This document shows positions 24,302 to 34,444 of a stretch of DNA of 45,408 nt, piece after piece. This stretch comes from Lachnospiraceae bacterium (GTDB taxonomy: Bacteria; Bacillota; Clostridia; Lachnospirales; Lachnospiraceae), in contig JAJQBQ010000016.1 of assembly GCA_021203205.1 (NCBI GenBank), positions 1-45,408 of the forward strand, in the 5' to 3' direction. The notes under the pieces are model-generated. The model was not told the DNA's origin. It did not search any database and saw only the letters and a program-made list of their open reading frames with translations. The position numbers and the translations under genes are program-made. Within the stretch, counting starts at the first letter, position 1. Each line of letters opens with the position of its first letter.

Positions 24302-24330
24302 TTGTATTTTGTCGATTTTGCGTCTATAAT
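24302..24330 (+). promoter_or_regulatory. Promoter of the activase-like gene
   Basis: TTGTAT (24302-24307), a 17-base spacer and TATAAT (24325-24330). The leader of about 80 bases contains CATGGGGCA and TGCCCCCACATG, which can pair close to the GGAGGT ribosome site and might influence translation. Confidence 0.65.
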
Positions 24331-24415
24331 ATCGTAGCCTTATTTTGACCGGGCATGAATACATATACATGGGGCAGTAATCGGCTTCTCGGTGCCCCCA
24401 CATGGAGGTAAATGA

Positions 24416-27400
24416 ATGTCTGAAACGAAAGAGCGAGTCCTCTCTCTGGGGATCGATGTCGGTTCGACAACCGTAAAAATTGTTATTATAAATGAAAAGA
24501 ACGAGATTTTATTCTCGGATTACGAGCGGCATTTTGCCAATATCCAGGAGACACTGGCGGATCTTCTGGAAAAGGCCCATGCGAAGCTTGGCGATGTGCG
24601 CCTCGCCCCCGCCATCACCGGATCCGGCGGGCTGAACCTGGCGAAGCACCTGGGCGTGCCCTTCGTGCAGGAGGTGGTGGCGGTGGCCACATCCCTGCAG
24701 GATTACGCGCCTCAGTGCGACGTAGCTATCGAGCTGGGCGGCGAGGACGCGAAGATTATCTACTTCACCAATGGCGTGGAACAGCGCATGAACGGCATCT
24801 GCGCCGGGGGCACCGGCTCCTTCATCGACCAGATGGCTTCGCTGCTGCAGACCGACGCGTCAGGCTTAAATGAGTACGCGAAGGGCTACCACATGATCTA
24901 TCCCATCGCGGCCCGCTGCGGCGTGTTCGCGAAGACGGATATCCAGCCGCTCATTAATGAGGGGGCCACCAGGGAAGACCTGGCTGCATCCATCTTCCAG
25001 GCGGTGGTGAACCAGACCATCAGCGGCCTGGCCTGCGGCAAGCCCATCCGCGGCAACGTGGCGTTTCTGGGCGGCCCGCTACACTTCCTGCCGGAGCTGC
25101 GGGCGGCGTTCATCCGCACCCTGAATCTGGGGCCGGAGCAGATCATCGCGCCGGAGCACTCGCATTTATTTGCGGCACTGGGATCGGCCATGGCGGCGAA
25201 CGAGAAGCTTGCGGCGGCGCAGAAAAATACTGCCGCGGCACAGTCGACCGCTGCAAAACAGGATTCTTCAACTGTAAACCATGCTGCGGTGCAGACACAG
25301 ACGACCGCTTCGACTGCTTCAAAAGAAAACACATCCGGCAGAAACAACGCCGCTTCGACTGCTCAGACCGATACTAAAACGGCTGAAGCTGCCTGTGCGA
25401 CCTGCAAGGATGAGACTGATACAGCCGAGGACAACTCCCTCGTCCCGATTAATTCTTTGATCGACCGCCTCCGCCACGGCATAAAGATGGATTTCGAGAT
25501 CAAGCGTATCCGCCCGCTGTTTAATGACCAGGCGGAGTACGACGAGTTTACCGCGCGCCACGCGAAGGCCAGCGTGGTGAAGGGGAATTTGAGCACCTAC
25601 GCGGGGGACTGCTTCTTAGGCATCGACGCGGGCTCCACCACCACGAAGCTGGCGCTGGTGGGGGAGGACGGCGAACTCCTCTACTCCTTCTACAGCAATA
25701 ACAACGGCAGCCCCCTCGCCACCGCCATCCGGGCCATGGGCGAGATCAAGAAGCTGCTGCCCCCCTGCTCCCGCATCGCGTACTCCTGCTCCACAGGCTA
25801 CGGCGAGGCGCTGTTAAAGGCGGCCCTGATGCTGGACGAAGGCGAGGTGGAGACGGTGGCTCACTACTATGCGGCCTCCTTCTTCGACCCGGAGGTGGAC
25901 TGCATCCTGGACATCGGCGGGCAGGACATGAAGTGCATCAAGATCAAGAACCAGACCGTGGACAGCGTACAGCTGAACGAGGCCTGCTCCTCGGGCTGCG
26001 GCTCCTTCATCGAGACCTTCGCCAAGTCCTTAGACTACTCCGTGGAGGATTTCGCAAAGGAAGCCCTCTTCGCGAAGAACCCGGTGGACCTGGGCACCCG
26101 CTGCACGGTGTTCATGAATTCGAATGTAAAACAGGCGCAGAAGGAGGGAGCCAGCGTGTCGGACATCTCGGCCGGCCTTGCCTACTCCGTCATCAAAAAC
26201 GCGCTGTTTAAGGTTATAAAAATCACTAACGCCTCCGACTTGGGCAAGCGGGTCGTGGTGCAGGGCGGCACCTTCTACAACGACGCGGTGCTGCGCAGCT
26301 TCGAGCTCATCTCCGGCTGCGAGGCGGTGCGCCCGGATATCGCAGGAATCATGGGGGCCTTCGGCGCGGCGCTGGTGGCCAGAGAACACTACCACGGCCA
26401 GCAGACCACCATGCTGCCCATCGATAAGATTTTGAGCCTGCAGTATACGACTTCCATCGCCCGCTGCCGCGGGTGCACCAACGCCTGCGTGCTTACCATT
26501 AACAAATTTTCCGGCGGCCGCCAGTTTATCTCCGGCAACCGCTGCGAGCGGGGCATCGGAAAGCAGAAAAATAAGGACAATGTGCCGAACCTGTTTGAAT
26601 ATAAGAATAAGCGGATGTTCGCCTATGAGCCGCTGCCGGAGGCGGAGGCGCCCCGGGGCACAGTGGGCATCCCAAGGGTGTTAAACTTCTTCGAGAACTT
26701 CCCCTTCTGGGCCACGTTCTTTAAAGAGCTGGGCTTTTCGGTGAAGCTTTCGCCGGAATCCTCCCGCAAGATGTACGAACTGGGCATTGAATCCATCCCC
26801 AGCGAGTCGGAGTGCTACCCGGCAAAATTGGCTCACGGCCACATCAGCTGGCTCATTAAAAATGGGGTGAAGCTCATCTTCTACCCCTGCATCCCCTATG
26901 AGCGCAACGAGACGCCGGACGCCAACAACCACTACAACTGCCCGATCGTCACCTCCTACGCAGAGAACATCAAGAACAACGTGGAGGAGCTCCGCACCGA
27001 GGGCGTGCGCTTCTTAAATCCGTTCATGGCCTTCACAAACGAGGAGATTCTCACGAAGCGCCTGACAGCTGTCTTCGGGAAGGAATTCCCGGAAATCCCG
27101 GATGCGGAGGTGAAAGCCGCCGCCGCGGCAGCCTGGAAGGAACTGGATCATGCCCACAAGGATATCCAGAAAAAGGGCGAAGAGACCGTGGCCTGGATCG
27201 AGCAGAACCATAAGCGCGGTATCGTTCTCGCCGGTCGCCCGTACCACGTGGACCCGGAGATCAACCACGGCATCCCGGAGCTCATCAACTCCTACGGCAT
27301 CGCCGTACTAACAGAAGACTCTGTGGCGCATCTTGGAAAAGTCGACCGTCCGCTCATCGTCAGCGACCAGTGGATGTACCATTCCCGCCTGTACGAGGCC

Positions 27401-28897
27401 GCGAGCTTCGTCACCACCAGGGAGGACATCGACCTGATCCAGCTGAACTCCTTCGGCTGCGGCCTGGACGCCGTCACCACCGACTGCGTCAGCGACATCC
27501 TCACCAAGGCCGGGAAGATTTATACCGTATTAAAGATCGACGAGGTGAATAACCTGGGCGCGGCCCGCATCCGGGTGCGCTCGCTGCTCTCGGCACTCCG
27601 CGTGCGGGAGAGCAGGCAGACGAAGCGCGAGATCCAGTCCGCCGCCATCCACCGCTCCGAATTCACGAAGCAGATGCATGCGGAGGGCTACACCATTCTG
27701 GTGCCGCAGATGTCGCCGATCCACTTCAAAATGCTTGCCGCGGCCATCAGCTCCGCCGGCTACAATGTGGAGATCCTGCCCAACGAAGGGCGGAACGCCG
27801 TGGACGTGGGCCTGCAGTACGTAAACAACGATGCCTGTTATCCTTCCCTGATGGTGGTGGGCCAGATCATGGACGCACTGCTCTCCGGGCGATATGACGT
27901 AAACCGGGTGGCTGTCGCCATCACCCAGACCGGCGGCGGCTGTCGCGCCACCAACTACGTGGGCTTCATCCGCCGTGCCTTAGAGCGCGCCGGCATGTCC
28001 CAGGTGCCGGTCATCTCCATCAGCGTGCAGGGGCTGGAGAAAAACGAAGGCTTCAAATACTCCGTGCCGATGCTCGTCAAAGCCATCCAGGCCGTGGTAT
28101 ACGGCGACGTGTTCATGCGCGTTCTCTACCGCATGCGCCCCTACGAGCTGGTGCCTGGCTCGGCCAACGAATTACATAAGAAATGGGAGGCTGTCTGCAT
28201 CGAATCCCTGCAGAAGAAGGGCTTCTCCATGTCGGAGTATAAAAAGAATATTCGCGGCATCATCCAGGACTTCGACAACCTGCCCATCACGGATGTGAAG
28301 AAGCCGCGCGTGGGTGTGGTGGGTGAGATCCTCGTAAAGTTCCTCCCTGCCGCCAACAACTACCTGGTGGATCTGCTGGAGAAGGAAGGCGCGGAGGCCG
28401 TGGTGCCGGATCTGTTAGACTTCATGCTCTACAGTTTCTTTAACACCAACTTCAAGGCCGAAAACCTGGGCACGAAGAAGATGAGCGCGTATCTCGGCAA
28501 CGTCGGCATCGCCGCGCTGGAGTTCATGCGCAAAGAGGCGAAGAAGGCCCTCGAGGAGAGCGTCCACTTCTACCCGCCCACCCCGATTCAGGAGATGAGC
28601 GAAATGTCCTCCGACATCGTCTCCGGCGGCAACCAGACCGGCGAGGGTTGGTTTCTCACCGGCGAAATGATGGAGCTCATCCACAGCGGTGTGCCGAACA
28701 TTGTGTGCACCCAGCCCTTCGCCTGCCTGCCGAACCACATCGTAGGCAAGGGCGTCATCAAGGAGATCCGCCGCCGCTACCCGAAGGCCAACATCGTGGC
28801 CGTGGACTACGACCCGGGCGCCAGCGAGGTAAACCAGCTGAACCGCATCAAGCTGATGCTGGCGACGGCACAGAAGAACCTTGCAGCAGAAAATTAA
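24416..28897 (+). CDS. Giant tandem 2-hydroxyacyl-CoA dehydratase activase-like protein
   Basis: A 1493-residue cytoplasmic protein of the BadF/BadG/BcrA/BcrD family. Two activase-type ATPase domains are fused: the first (about 8-262) has [10 protein letters not shown], Cys129 (CAGGTGSF) and Cys168 (RCGVFAK); the second (about 399-655) has [10 protein letters not shown], Cys524 and Cys563. In HgdC these cysteines bridge a [4Fe-4S] cluster between subunits. A Cys cluster (684, 687, 691, 710) follows, then a long DUF2229-like/dehydratase-related C-terminal part. The domains are separated by a low-complexity A/T/Q-rich insert (264-345). Related giants are common in clostridia; the substrate is not established. 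The ATG has GGAGG eight bases upstream. It stands alone. Confidence 0.88.
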   Translation: MSETKERVLSLGIDVGSTTVKIVIINEKNEILFSDYERHFANIQETLADLLEKAHAKLGDVRLAPAITGSGGLNLAKHLGVPFVQEVVAVATSLQDYAPQCDVAIELGGEDAKIIYFTNGVEQRMNGICAGGTGSFIDQMASLLQTDASGLNEYAKGYHMIYPIAARCGVFAKTDIQPLINEGATREDLAASIFQAVVNQTISGLACGKPIRGNVAFLGGPLHFLPELRAAFIRTLNLGPEQIIAPEHSHLFAALGSAMAANEKLAAAQKNTAAAQSTAAKQDSSTVNHAAVQTQTTASTASKENTSGRNNAASTAQTDTKTAEAACATCKDETDTAEDNSLVPINSLIDRLRHGIKMDFEIKRIRPLFNDQAEYDEFTARHAKASVVKGNLSTYAGDCFLGIDAGSTTTKLALVGEDGELLYSFYSNNNGSPLATAIRAMGEIKKLLPPCSRIAYSCSTGYGEALLKAALMLDEGEVETVAHYYAASFFDPEVDCILDIGGQDMKCIKIKNQTVDSVQLNEACSSGCGSFIETFAKSLDYSVEDFAKEALFAKNPVDLGTRCTVFMNSNVKQAQKEGASVSDISAGLAYSVIKNALFKVIKITNASDLGKRVVVQGGTFYNDAVLRSFELISGCEAVRPDIAGIMGAFGAALVAREHYHGQQTTMLPIDKILSLQYTTSIARCRGCTNACVLTINKFSGGRQFISGNRCERGIGKQKNKDNVPNLFEYKNKRMFAYEPLPEAEAPRGTVGIPRVLNFFENFPFWATFFKELGFSVKLSPESSRKMYELGIESIPSESECYPAKLAHGHISWLIKNGVKLIFYPCIPYERNETPDANNHYNCPIVTSYAENIKNNVEELRTEGVRFLNPFMAFTNEEILTKRLTAVFGKEFPEIPDAEVKAAAAAAWKELDHAHKDIQKKGEETVAWIEQNHKRGIVLAGRPYHVDPEINHGIPELINSYGIAVLTEDSVAHLGKVDRPLIVSDQWMYHSRLYEAASFVTTREDIDLIQLNSFGCGLDAVTTDCVSDILTKAGKIYTVLKIDEVNNLGAARIRVRSLLSALRVRESRQTKREIQSAAIHRSEFTKQMHAEGYTILVPQMSPIHFKMLAAAISSAGYNVEILPNEGRNAVDVGLQYVNNDACYPSLMVVGQIMDALLSGRYDVNRVAVAITQTGGGCRATNYVGFIRRALERAGMSQVPVISISVQGLEKNEGFKYSVPMLVKAIQAVVYGDVFMRVLYRMRPYELVPGSANELHKKWEAVCIESLQKKGFSMSEYKKNIRGIIQDFDNLPITDVKKPRVGVVGEILVKFLPAANNYLVDLLEKEGAEAVVPDLLDFMLYSFFNTNFKAENLGTKKMSAYLGNVGIAALEFMRKEAKKALEESVHFYPPTPIQEMSEMSSDIVSGGNQTGEGWFLTGEMMELIHSGVPNIVCTQPFACLPNHIVGKGVIKEIRRRYPKANIVAVDYDPGASEVNQLNRIKLMLATAQKNLAAEN

Positions 28898-28909
28898 TTG
28901 TTTTTTCTA

Positions 28910-28938
28910 TTGCAATTTTCCTGTACAGATGTTATAAT
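28910..28938 (+). promoter_or_regulatory. Promoter of tRNA-Val
   Basis: TTGCAA (28910-28915), a 17-base spacer and TATAAT (28933-28938). Transcription would begin near 28945, about 44 bases before the mature tRNA. Confidence 0.7.
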
Positions 28939-28988
28939 GCCGCCTGTTTGATGCTCTTCCAAATACGAAGGCATCGACCGGCGGCCAC

Positions 28989-29062
28989 GGAAGTGTAGCT
29001 CAGCTGGGATGAGCACTCGCCTGACACGCGAGAGGTCACGGGTTCGAGTCCCGTCGCTTCCA
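28989..29062 (+). tRNA. tRNA-Val (GAC)
   Basis: All four arms fold: acceptor GGAAGTG with CGCTTCC, D arm GCTC/GAGC, anticodon stem CTCGC/GCGAG with loop CTGACAC (anticodon GAC), and T arm ACGGG-TTCGAGT-CCCGT. The discriminator is A. The 3' CCA is not fully encoded. It has its own promoter and terminator. Immediately downstream lies an AT-rich ATPase/nuclease pair, a common position for acquired islands. Confidence 0.95.
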
Positions 29063-29067
29063 CACGA

Positions 29068-29109
29068 AGAACTCCCGAAAGGATGTGTTTCCTTTCGGGA
29101 GTTCTTTTT
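29068..29109 (+). terminator. Intrinsic terminator after tRNA-Val
   Basis: GAACTCCCGAAAGGA pairs perfectly with TCCTTTCGGGAGTTC over 15 bases around a short loop, then TTTTT (29104-29109). It ends the tRNA transcript and faces the convergent nuclease gene. Confidence 0.92.
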
Positions 29110-29128
29110 AAGTTCCAATACTTTCTTG

Positions 29129-29641
29129 TTATTTCGTAATTTTCCTTATCGGAAACGCTCCATACTTTTTATGCTGATTCCATTCATCAATCGACAAAAC
29201 TTCAAAATCAGTAATCATTTTTTCCTTCATTTCAGGTATTTTCTGAAGCTGAAACGGAAGTAAATCTGTGATCTGATTTCTGACTCGCTTTCTGGTTACA
29301 ACATCACCATTTGGATATTCCAGAATGTAAACATACGCAATTGGCTTTCTCTTTTCGATTGCCCTCAGATAAATCCAACTATCATAAAATTTATACGCAA
29401 TCTTATTTTCCATCTTCTGATTCGCAGGATCAAATTGTCCCGGATTCACCGCTCCCGGAATATTCGCATTTTTGTACTCAACCAACAGGATTTCATTCTC
29501 TGTCTCAACCGCAAAATCAACATCACTTAAGAGTTTTACCCCATTTGACTGATATATTTCATGGATGCGGTCCGTAGACCATACAGCAGTTGAAAAATCA
29601 AATTCATAAATATTGTTTTCTTCTCTGTAGATTTGTGTCAA
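29129..29641 (-). CDS. Putative PD-(D/E)XK nuclease of an ATPase-nuclease pair
   Basis: A 170-residue protein I do not recognise as a named family. Residues 40-60 have the hallmark PD-(D/E)XK arrangement: SDVDFAVETENEILLVEYKN, with Asp42 and Glu55-x-Lys57. It starts with TTG at 29641 overlapping the ATPase stop by four bases (TTGA), with a GGAGG/AAGGTGG site just upstream, so translation is coupled. It is AT-rich compared with the tRNA and transglutaminase flanks. By analogy with other ATPase-nuclease pairs it would be the effector of a defence system, with the ATPase as regulator; this is inference. Confidence 0.7.
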   Translation of the reverse strand: MTQIYREENNIYEFDFSTAVWSTDRIHEIYQSNGVKLLSDVDFAVETENEILLVEYKNANIPGAVNPGQFDPANQKMENKIAYKFYDSWIYLRAIEKRKPIAYVYILEYPNGDVVTRKRVRNQITDLLPFQLQKIPEMKEKMITDFEVLSIDEWNQHKKYGAFPIRKITK

Positions 29642-30762
29642 TTTCCTCCCACCTTTTCCCTATAAACCAAATCCAGCAGCTCCTCATCCGCATTCATGAT
29701 ATGATTCGGCTGCAATTCTTCCATCCTGTAAGCAGACTGACTGTAAATCTCTGTTTCTGTTTCACTTTCATTTTCATTCCGAAAAGTAGAATCCAGATTT
29801 TCCGGCAAATCAGATGTTCCCTTATAAAGATTATGAAACTGTACCTGGTCCCTGTCTGTGCGAAGAATTTCCAGATATTTTGCAAAATTATAACTGTGCG
29901 TCGCCACAAATATCTGAATTCCATTTCTCTCAAGTTCCAGCAATATTTCCGCAACCAACGGGAACAATTCCGGATTCAGGTTAGATTCCGGCTCATCCCA
30001 CAGTAATATACTGTCCTTCTCCAACAGTCCGTTCCGAATCAGTTTCCACAGTAATGCCAGTTTTCGAATACCTTCTGCTTCCAGAGAGAAATCAATTTTC
30101 CGCCCGTCTTTTTTTATGACATAAAAGGTATCGTCTTCCTGAATCACTTCTCCGTCTATCGCATCGCTTATGCGATTCAAAATATTCTGCATATACGCCG
30201 GCACTTCGCGTGCTTCCGGAAGAGACGCATTTACAATGATGTCGACCTGTGTTCCGTCAAATGGCATCTTATATTTTGCGTTTAAAGCCAGAAACCCCTT
30301 CGAATGCGACAGCATTTCCGTTGTCGGGATCATGACGGACTGAATGTTCAGACCAACCCAGTTGTCAAAATTTATAATCGCTCTATGAGACAGGCTATAA
30401 TTAAAAATATGACTGCCATCTGAAACTTCAAACCCGGACAAAGAGTCTCCATGCCCCTTATATTTCAATAAATCCGTATCTACCAGATTTCCTGAAAAAT
30501 ATTTATGAAATCGGTCTGTTTTTCCCGGATTATTTTTTTCATTTGACCACTGCGTGGCAGCATAAATCATCTTTAATATCGTTGTCTTTCCGGTTCCGTT
30601 TTCGCCAATCAGCACATTTATTCCATTGGAAAAACAGAGTTCAAAAGATTCATATAATTTATCACCTGCAGCCAATGTTCCTGACTTAGGATCACCATTA
30701 TTTCTTCTCCACTGTCTCTGAAATGCCATAACATCCGTAACTGTGATTCTCTTGATTGACAT
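29638..30762 (-). CDS. AAA ATPase of an ATPase-nuclease pair
   Basis: A 374-residue SMC/OLD-like ATPase. Walker A IGENGTGKT is at 52-60, a signature-like LEAEGIRKLALLW lies about two-thirds along, Walker B with D-loop is ILLWDEPESNLNPELFP and the switch histidine is VATHSYNFAK. It is of the same broad class as the ATPase at 953-2215 but not a close match. The ATG at 30762 has AAGGGGG upstream; a reading to 30801 has no site. It has its own promoter (30917-30945) and overlaps the putative nuclease gene. It is AT-rich, unlike the following transglutaminase gene. The function of such ATPases is typically phage sensing or DNA-end recognition. Confidence 0.82.
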   Translation of the reverse strand: MSIKRITVTDVMAFQRQWRRNNGDPKSGTLAAGDKLYESFELCFSNGINVLIGENGTGKTTILKMIYAATQWSNEKNNPGKTDRFHKYFSGNLVDTDLLKYKGHGDSLSGFEVSDGSHIFNYSLSHRAIINFDNWVGLNIQSVMIPTTEMLSHSKGFLALNAKYKMPFDGTQVDIIVNASLPEAREVPAYMQNILNRISDAIDGEVIQEDDTFYVIKKDGRKIDFSLEAEGIRKLALLWKLIRNGLLEKDSILLWDEPESNLNPELFPLVAEILLELERNGIQIFVATHSYNFAKYLEILRTDRDQVQFHNLYKGTSDLPENLDSTFRNENESETETEIYSQSAYRMEELQPNHIMNADEELLDLVYREKVGGN

Positions 30763-30872
30763 CTGATTCCCCCTTCGTTTTAAAGTATTCTTGCAAACCA
30801 CACATCAAAAGCTGCCTGGATTTCCTGTTATTCCCGAAATAATCATGTTTTAAACGACAAACGGGTATGGCT

Positions 30873-30888
30873 CACGGTTTGCTCCGTG
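30873..30888. repeat. Short hairpin in the ATPase leader
   Basis: CACGG (30873-30877) and CCGTG (30884-30888) pair around TTTGCT, within the 150-base leader between promoter and ATPase gene. Its role is unknown. Confidence 0.4.
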
Positions 30889-30916
30889 CTACGCATTCCT
30901 TTATGTCATAAACACG

Positions 30917-30945
30917 AGTATAGCACAATCCGCCATAAGAAACAA
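30917..30945 (-). promoter_or_regulatory. Promoter of the ATPase-nuclease pair
   Basis: TTGTTT (30945-30940), a 17-base spacer and TATACT (30922-30917) on the minus strand, between the end of the transglutaminase gene and the ATPase. Confidence 0.65.
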
Positions 30946-30971
30946 CTTAAAACTTTAAAAGAGTTTCTTTC

Positions 30972-33900
30972 CTAGAAAAATATCTTCCTCCTCCACGGAC
31001 TCTCTTTATAAATCACCAGCTTCACCTTCCGCATGGTCAGGTACAGGTTCACACGTTCTGCTTCGTCCGTCTTCTTCCCGGCGTAGCGGATGAGCCCTAG
31101 AAGCTCCTCATATTCCGCAGCGGAAAGCGATTTGCCGCCCTGCGCGCCCATCCGGACGATCACGTCCGCCAGGCCGCGCCTTCTGCCGGTCTTTCTGCCG
31201 CTCCCGCGTCTGTCAGATTCCAAAGTGCGGTAGCGGAAAGGATTCCACCCCGTTTTTCTCTCCTCTCCCGCCTTTCCGTCCGCCCGGGCGAACAGGTCGC
31301 CCTCGGCCTCCGCGACCTCACTCTGCGCCATGGTGCGGCGTTTTTTGATATGGAGATGGCGATCGATATAGCGGTTCAGGTCTTCCGCGCAGATGACGAG
31401 CTTCTCCTCCTCCGACTTTCCCCGGCACTTCCACCTGAGGCGGGCTCCCCGCGCAAGCCGCACGAAAATACGCACCAGTTCCAACAAAATCAGCACCACC
31501 AGCGGCGTTTTCAGCGCCCGGAAGGCTTTCCCGAGGAACTGACCGATGTTCCGGAGCAGTTCGGACAGCTCCGCAAATACTACGGTTAAGTTCTGTCCGT
31601 CCGCATCCCCGTCTCCGGTCCCGCCCGCCTGTGTGCTCTCTTCCTCCGATGTCCGCGGCGTTGTGGTCATCTCCGCGGCCGTTGTTTCTCTGTCGCCTGT
31701 GGTTTCCGCCTCGGACGTTTCTTCCTCCTGGGTGGTGTCGTCCCCGTAGGTCACGTTCACCGGAACCCAGCCGACGCCGGAGACATAGATCTCCACCCAG
31801 GCGTGGGCGCTCTTGCCCGTGACATTTACCAGGTATTGGCCGCCGGTGGTGAGCACCGCGTCGTCCAGATCCACCGCAAAACCCTCCGCGTAGCGCGCGG
31901 GGATGCCCATCATGCGGAACATCATGACCGCCGCCGAGGCGTAGTGGCTGCAATAACCGGTTTTTCGGTCAAACAGGAAGGTTTCTATGTAATCCGCGCC
32001 CTCCGGCACCGCCGCAATGCTACGACTGTAGGTCATATTCGCGGTCAGATAATTGATGACATACCCGATACAGTCACCGAGTCCCGCCTCATATGCAAGA
32101 TTTCCGAAATTCAGGCCATAATGCAGGCCATAATTTTCCAATTCGTATGTCTTCCCGTCGATTTCGACCTCTGAAAACTCCTCCCGCAGGCGGCTCAGAG
32201 ATTCCGGCACATTCAGATAAATCTTATCCGAAAGATACATGTTCTCGTATTCCGCGTATGTACTGTCATATGAAATGCTGAGCCCGTCCCCATAAGCAAA
32301 CGCATCTCCGAAGTCAGCCGCGATGGCATTATAATCGATGACGGTATCTGCGTCTGCCCCGGCGATATCCGGCAACAATTCATCCACATTGTAAGCATAG
32401 GTAAGCGTGTCGTCACCGGATTTTAAGGTTCTGTCACCGCGTTCCCCGTCGCCAAACGACGAGATGGCATAATAGGGCACAAACAGTACCGAGCTGTCCC
32501 CCATATACTGAATCCGGATTTTCCCGCTGGCGCCGATGTCAAAGAGTCCGGGAAGCGTCGTTTTCAGATAATCCGACGCGGTTCCCCGAATATACTGTGA
32601 AAACAAATCGTAAGTAGCCACCACCAGCGACGCATTCATCGCGGTGAAGGTGGTTTCCGTGACGCCGAGATCCTCCGCTGTCACGGCGCCCCAGGAATCT
32701 CCCTCATAGATCTCACCGGCGTAGCACTTTAAGTACAGGGTGTCCGCACTGTTATAATAGGACGAGTCGATCAGAACTTTCAGGTAAGTGGTATCCGAAG
32801 CCTCGCGCATTTCATCTTCCAGCGTCAATGTTCCCAGAACCGTATCGTCGGAAGGAAGATTTTCCTCGACGGTTATCCCATTTCCTTCGCCCTCGCCCGT
32901 TACAGGCTCCCAGGAAACGACGGTCTCCCCGTTTTCGCCGGCAACCGTGTTTTCCTCTTCCTCCCCGGTTTCCGTTTCGTCGGTTCCTGTGGTCCCCCCT
33001 TCCGTCTCCACTGAAATGCTGCCGGAGCCTCCGGTTATCCCCTTCACGAAGTCACCGGCCTGCTCCCATTTTCCCACGATCCACGGGGTATCGTAGCTGT
33101 CAAAATAGCTGCTCTTCCGAATCAGAAAAATGGATGCGCCCAGCGCGATCGCCACCAGAAAAACAAGCGCCGCAAAAAAGGACGTACTTTTCGCGTTATG
33201 TACGGTCAGGATGTGCGTTTTACCGCCGCGGAAGCGCTTCCTTTCCTCCCGCTTTTTCTTCCGAAACCCGACTTTCTCGGATTTGGCGTTTTCTTCCTTT
33301 TCGTATCCGGATTTCACCGTACCGTCGGTTTTCTTTCTTCCATATTCTGACTTCACCGTATCGGCGTTCTTTTTTCTTCCGTGTCCCGGATTTCCCGTGT
33401 CAGCGTTTCTTTTTTTCCCGAATTGAAATCCCGTTCTCCCGGAGCCTTTCACTCTCTGCTCCGAACCGTCTATGCACACCGCTCCGCCCTGTGTGAACAT
33501 GAGCAGCAGACTCATCAGAAAAATAAGCAGACACAGCCCCATCCAGGATGTCTCGTACGCACCCACCAGAAATGCCGCCGCCAGGAGCGCTCCGCCGAAC
33601 AGAATATCCGGCAACACGGTTTTCCATTTACAGCCGTACAAAGTCTTAAACAGGGCGCTGTAAAACCCGATCGCACCGAACAGCGTTCCGCAATTTGCTC
33701 CCAGAGAAGGCTGCATATAAATTGCACCGGCCTGGATTTCCGACAGCTGATACACCGACTGTCTGCTTCCCAGCACCGTCACGAACTCGCCCGAGAAAAG
33801 GTTCACCGCGAACTTCGCGGATGTTCCGAACACATAGTTGTAATAAAAAACAATATAATCCGCCAGAACGAGGGCGCCCCGCAGGATCTCCTTAAAATTC

Positions 33901-34361
33901 CAGACAAAAAACACCAGGCATACGCCAAGAGTCAGAACTGCCAGCCACCTTCGCTCTGCGGTTTCCCTGTCGTACACCGCTCTCCGCTGTACGTTTTCTC
34001 CCGCTTTTGCCCGGATATCTTTCTTTCCGGTACTGTTTTCGGCATTGACCCGGTTCGTTTTTCCGGAAAAGCGCTTCCTTTCCGTCTCCGCGTTTTCCGC
34101 CTCTGCTCCCTCTCTGCCGTGAAATTCCCTTCTCTCCGGGAAATCAGGCGCGGTAATCTCGGCGACCCGCGGAAGGAAAAAAGCCACGATCACCCCGCCG
34201 ATCAGATACGGCAGCATGGAGACAACGCTGATTTCCTGATAAAGCATGTGCGCGGCAAGAAGATACACGCCGCAAAAGCCGCAGAACATCATGAAAATGT
34301 TCGCGGCTGTTTCCGAAATCTTTTGTCTGCGCTTTTTCGTCTCCCCGTCCCGGTAGCCCAT
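30972..34361 (-). CDS. Multi-pass transglutaminase-like protein (TgpA type)
   Basis: A 1129-residue membrane protein, third gene of a MoxR-DUF58-transglutaminase operon. Hydrophobic helices lie near 20-65, 140-175, 225-295 and 393-415. An extracytoplasmic part carries the transglutaminase core: catalytic Cys804 (KTGYCSHYAS) and His853 (SAHAWVEIY). The third-residue position reads GWVPVNVTYG, with Asn in place of the usual Asp/Glu. A last helix (about 950-975) leads to a cytoplasmic tail. A charged insert at about 315-366 holds four 13-residue repeats (for example GRKKNADTVKSEY, GRKKTDGTVKSGY). A Thr/Glu-rich linker (870-925) follows the catalytic core. The ATG at 34361 has GGGGAGG upstream. 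Substrate unknown. Confidence 0.85.
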   Translation of the reverse strand: MGYRDGETKKRRQKISETAANIFMMFCGFCGVYLLAAHMLYQEISVVSMLPYLIGGVIVAFFLPRVAEITAPDFPERREFHGREGAEAENAETERKRFSGKTNRVNAENSTGKKDIRAKAGENVQRRAVYDRETAERRWLAVLTLGVCLVFFVWNFKEILRGALVLADYIVFYYNYVFGTSAKFAVNLFSGEFVTVLGSRQSVYQLSEIQAGAIYMQPSLGANCGTLFGAIGFYSALFKTLYGCKWKTVLPDILFGGALLAAAFLVGAYETSWMGLCLLIFLMSLLLMFTQGGAVCIDGSEQRVKGSGRTGFQFGKKRNADTGNPGHGRKKNADTVKSEYGRKKTDGTVKSGYEKEENAKSEKVGFRKKKREERKRFRGGKTHILTVHNAKSTSFFAALVFLVAIALGASIFLIRKSSYFDSYDTPWIVGKWEQAGDFVKGITGGSGSISVETEGGTTGTDETETGEEEENTVAGENGETVVSWEPVTGEGEGNGITVEENLPSDDTVLGTLTLEDEMREASDTTYLKVLIDSSYYNSADTLYLKCYAGEIYEGDSWGAVTAEDLGVTETTFTAMNASLVVATYDLFSQYIRGTASDYLKTTLPGLFDIGASGKIRIQYMGDSSVLFVPYYAISSFGDGERGDRTLKSGDDTLTYAYNVDELLPDIAGADADTVIDYNAIAADFGDAFAYGDGLSISYDSTYAEYENMYLSDKIYLNVPESLSRLREEFSEVEIDGKTYELENYGLHYGLNFGNLAYEAGLGDCIGYVINYLTANMTYSRSIAAVPEGADYIETFLFDRKTGYCSHYASAAVMMFRMMGIPARYAEGFAVDLDDAVLTTGGQYLVNVTGKSAHAWVEIYVSGVGWVPVNVTYGDDTTQEEETSEAETTGDRETTAAEMTTTPRTSEEESTQAGGTGDGDADGQNLTVVFAELSELLRNIGQFLGKAFRALKTPLVVLILLELVRIFVRLARGARLRWKCRGKSEEEKLVICAEDLNRYIDRHLHIKKRRTMAQSEVAEAEGDLFARADGKAGEERKTGWNPFRYRTLESDRRGSGRKTGRRRGLADVIVRMGAQGGKSLSAAEYEELLGLIRYAGKKTDEAERVNLYLTMRKVKLVIYKESPWRRKIFF

Positions 34362-34444
34362 GCTTCCTCCCCTCATTTATATCTTTCTTTTTTTAAGATC
34401 CCTCTGATATTGCAAATTCCGTGCATACTTAACATAATGTCGGG

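Noticed and set aside
24898-25561. Minus-strand genes opposite the activase
   Set aside because: They are antisense shadows of a strongly conserved plus-strand protein; codon bias and motifs lie on the plus strand.
30770-30960. tRNA-derived attachment site duplicate
   Set aside because: No copy of the tRNA-Val 3' end was found in this interval, and no integrase is present.
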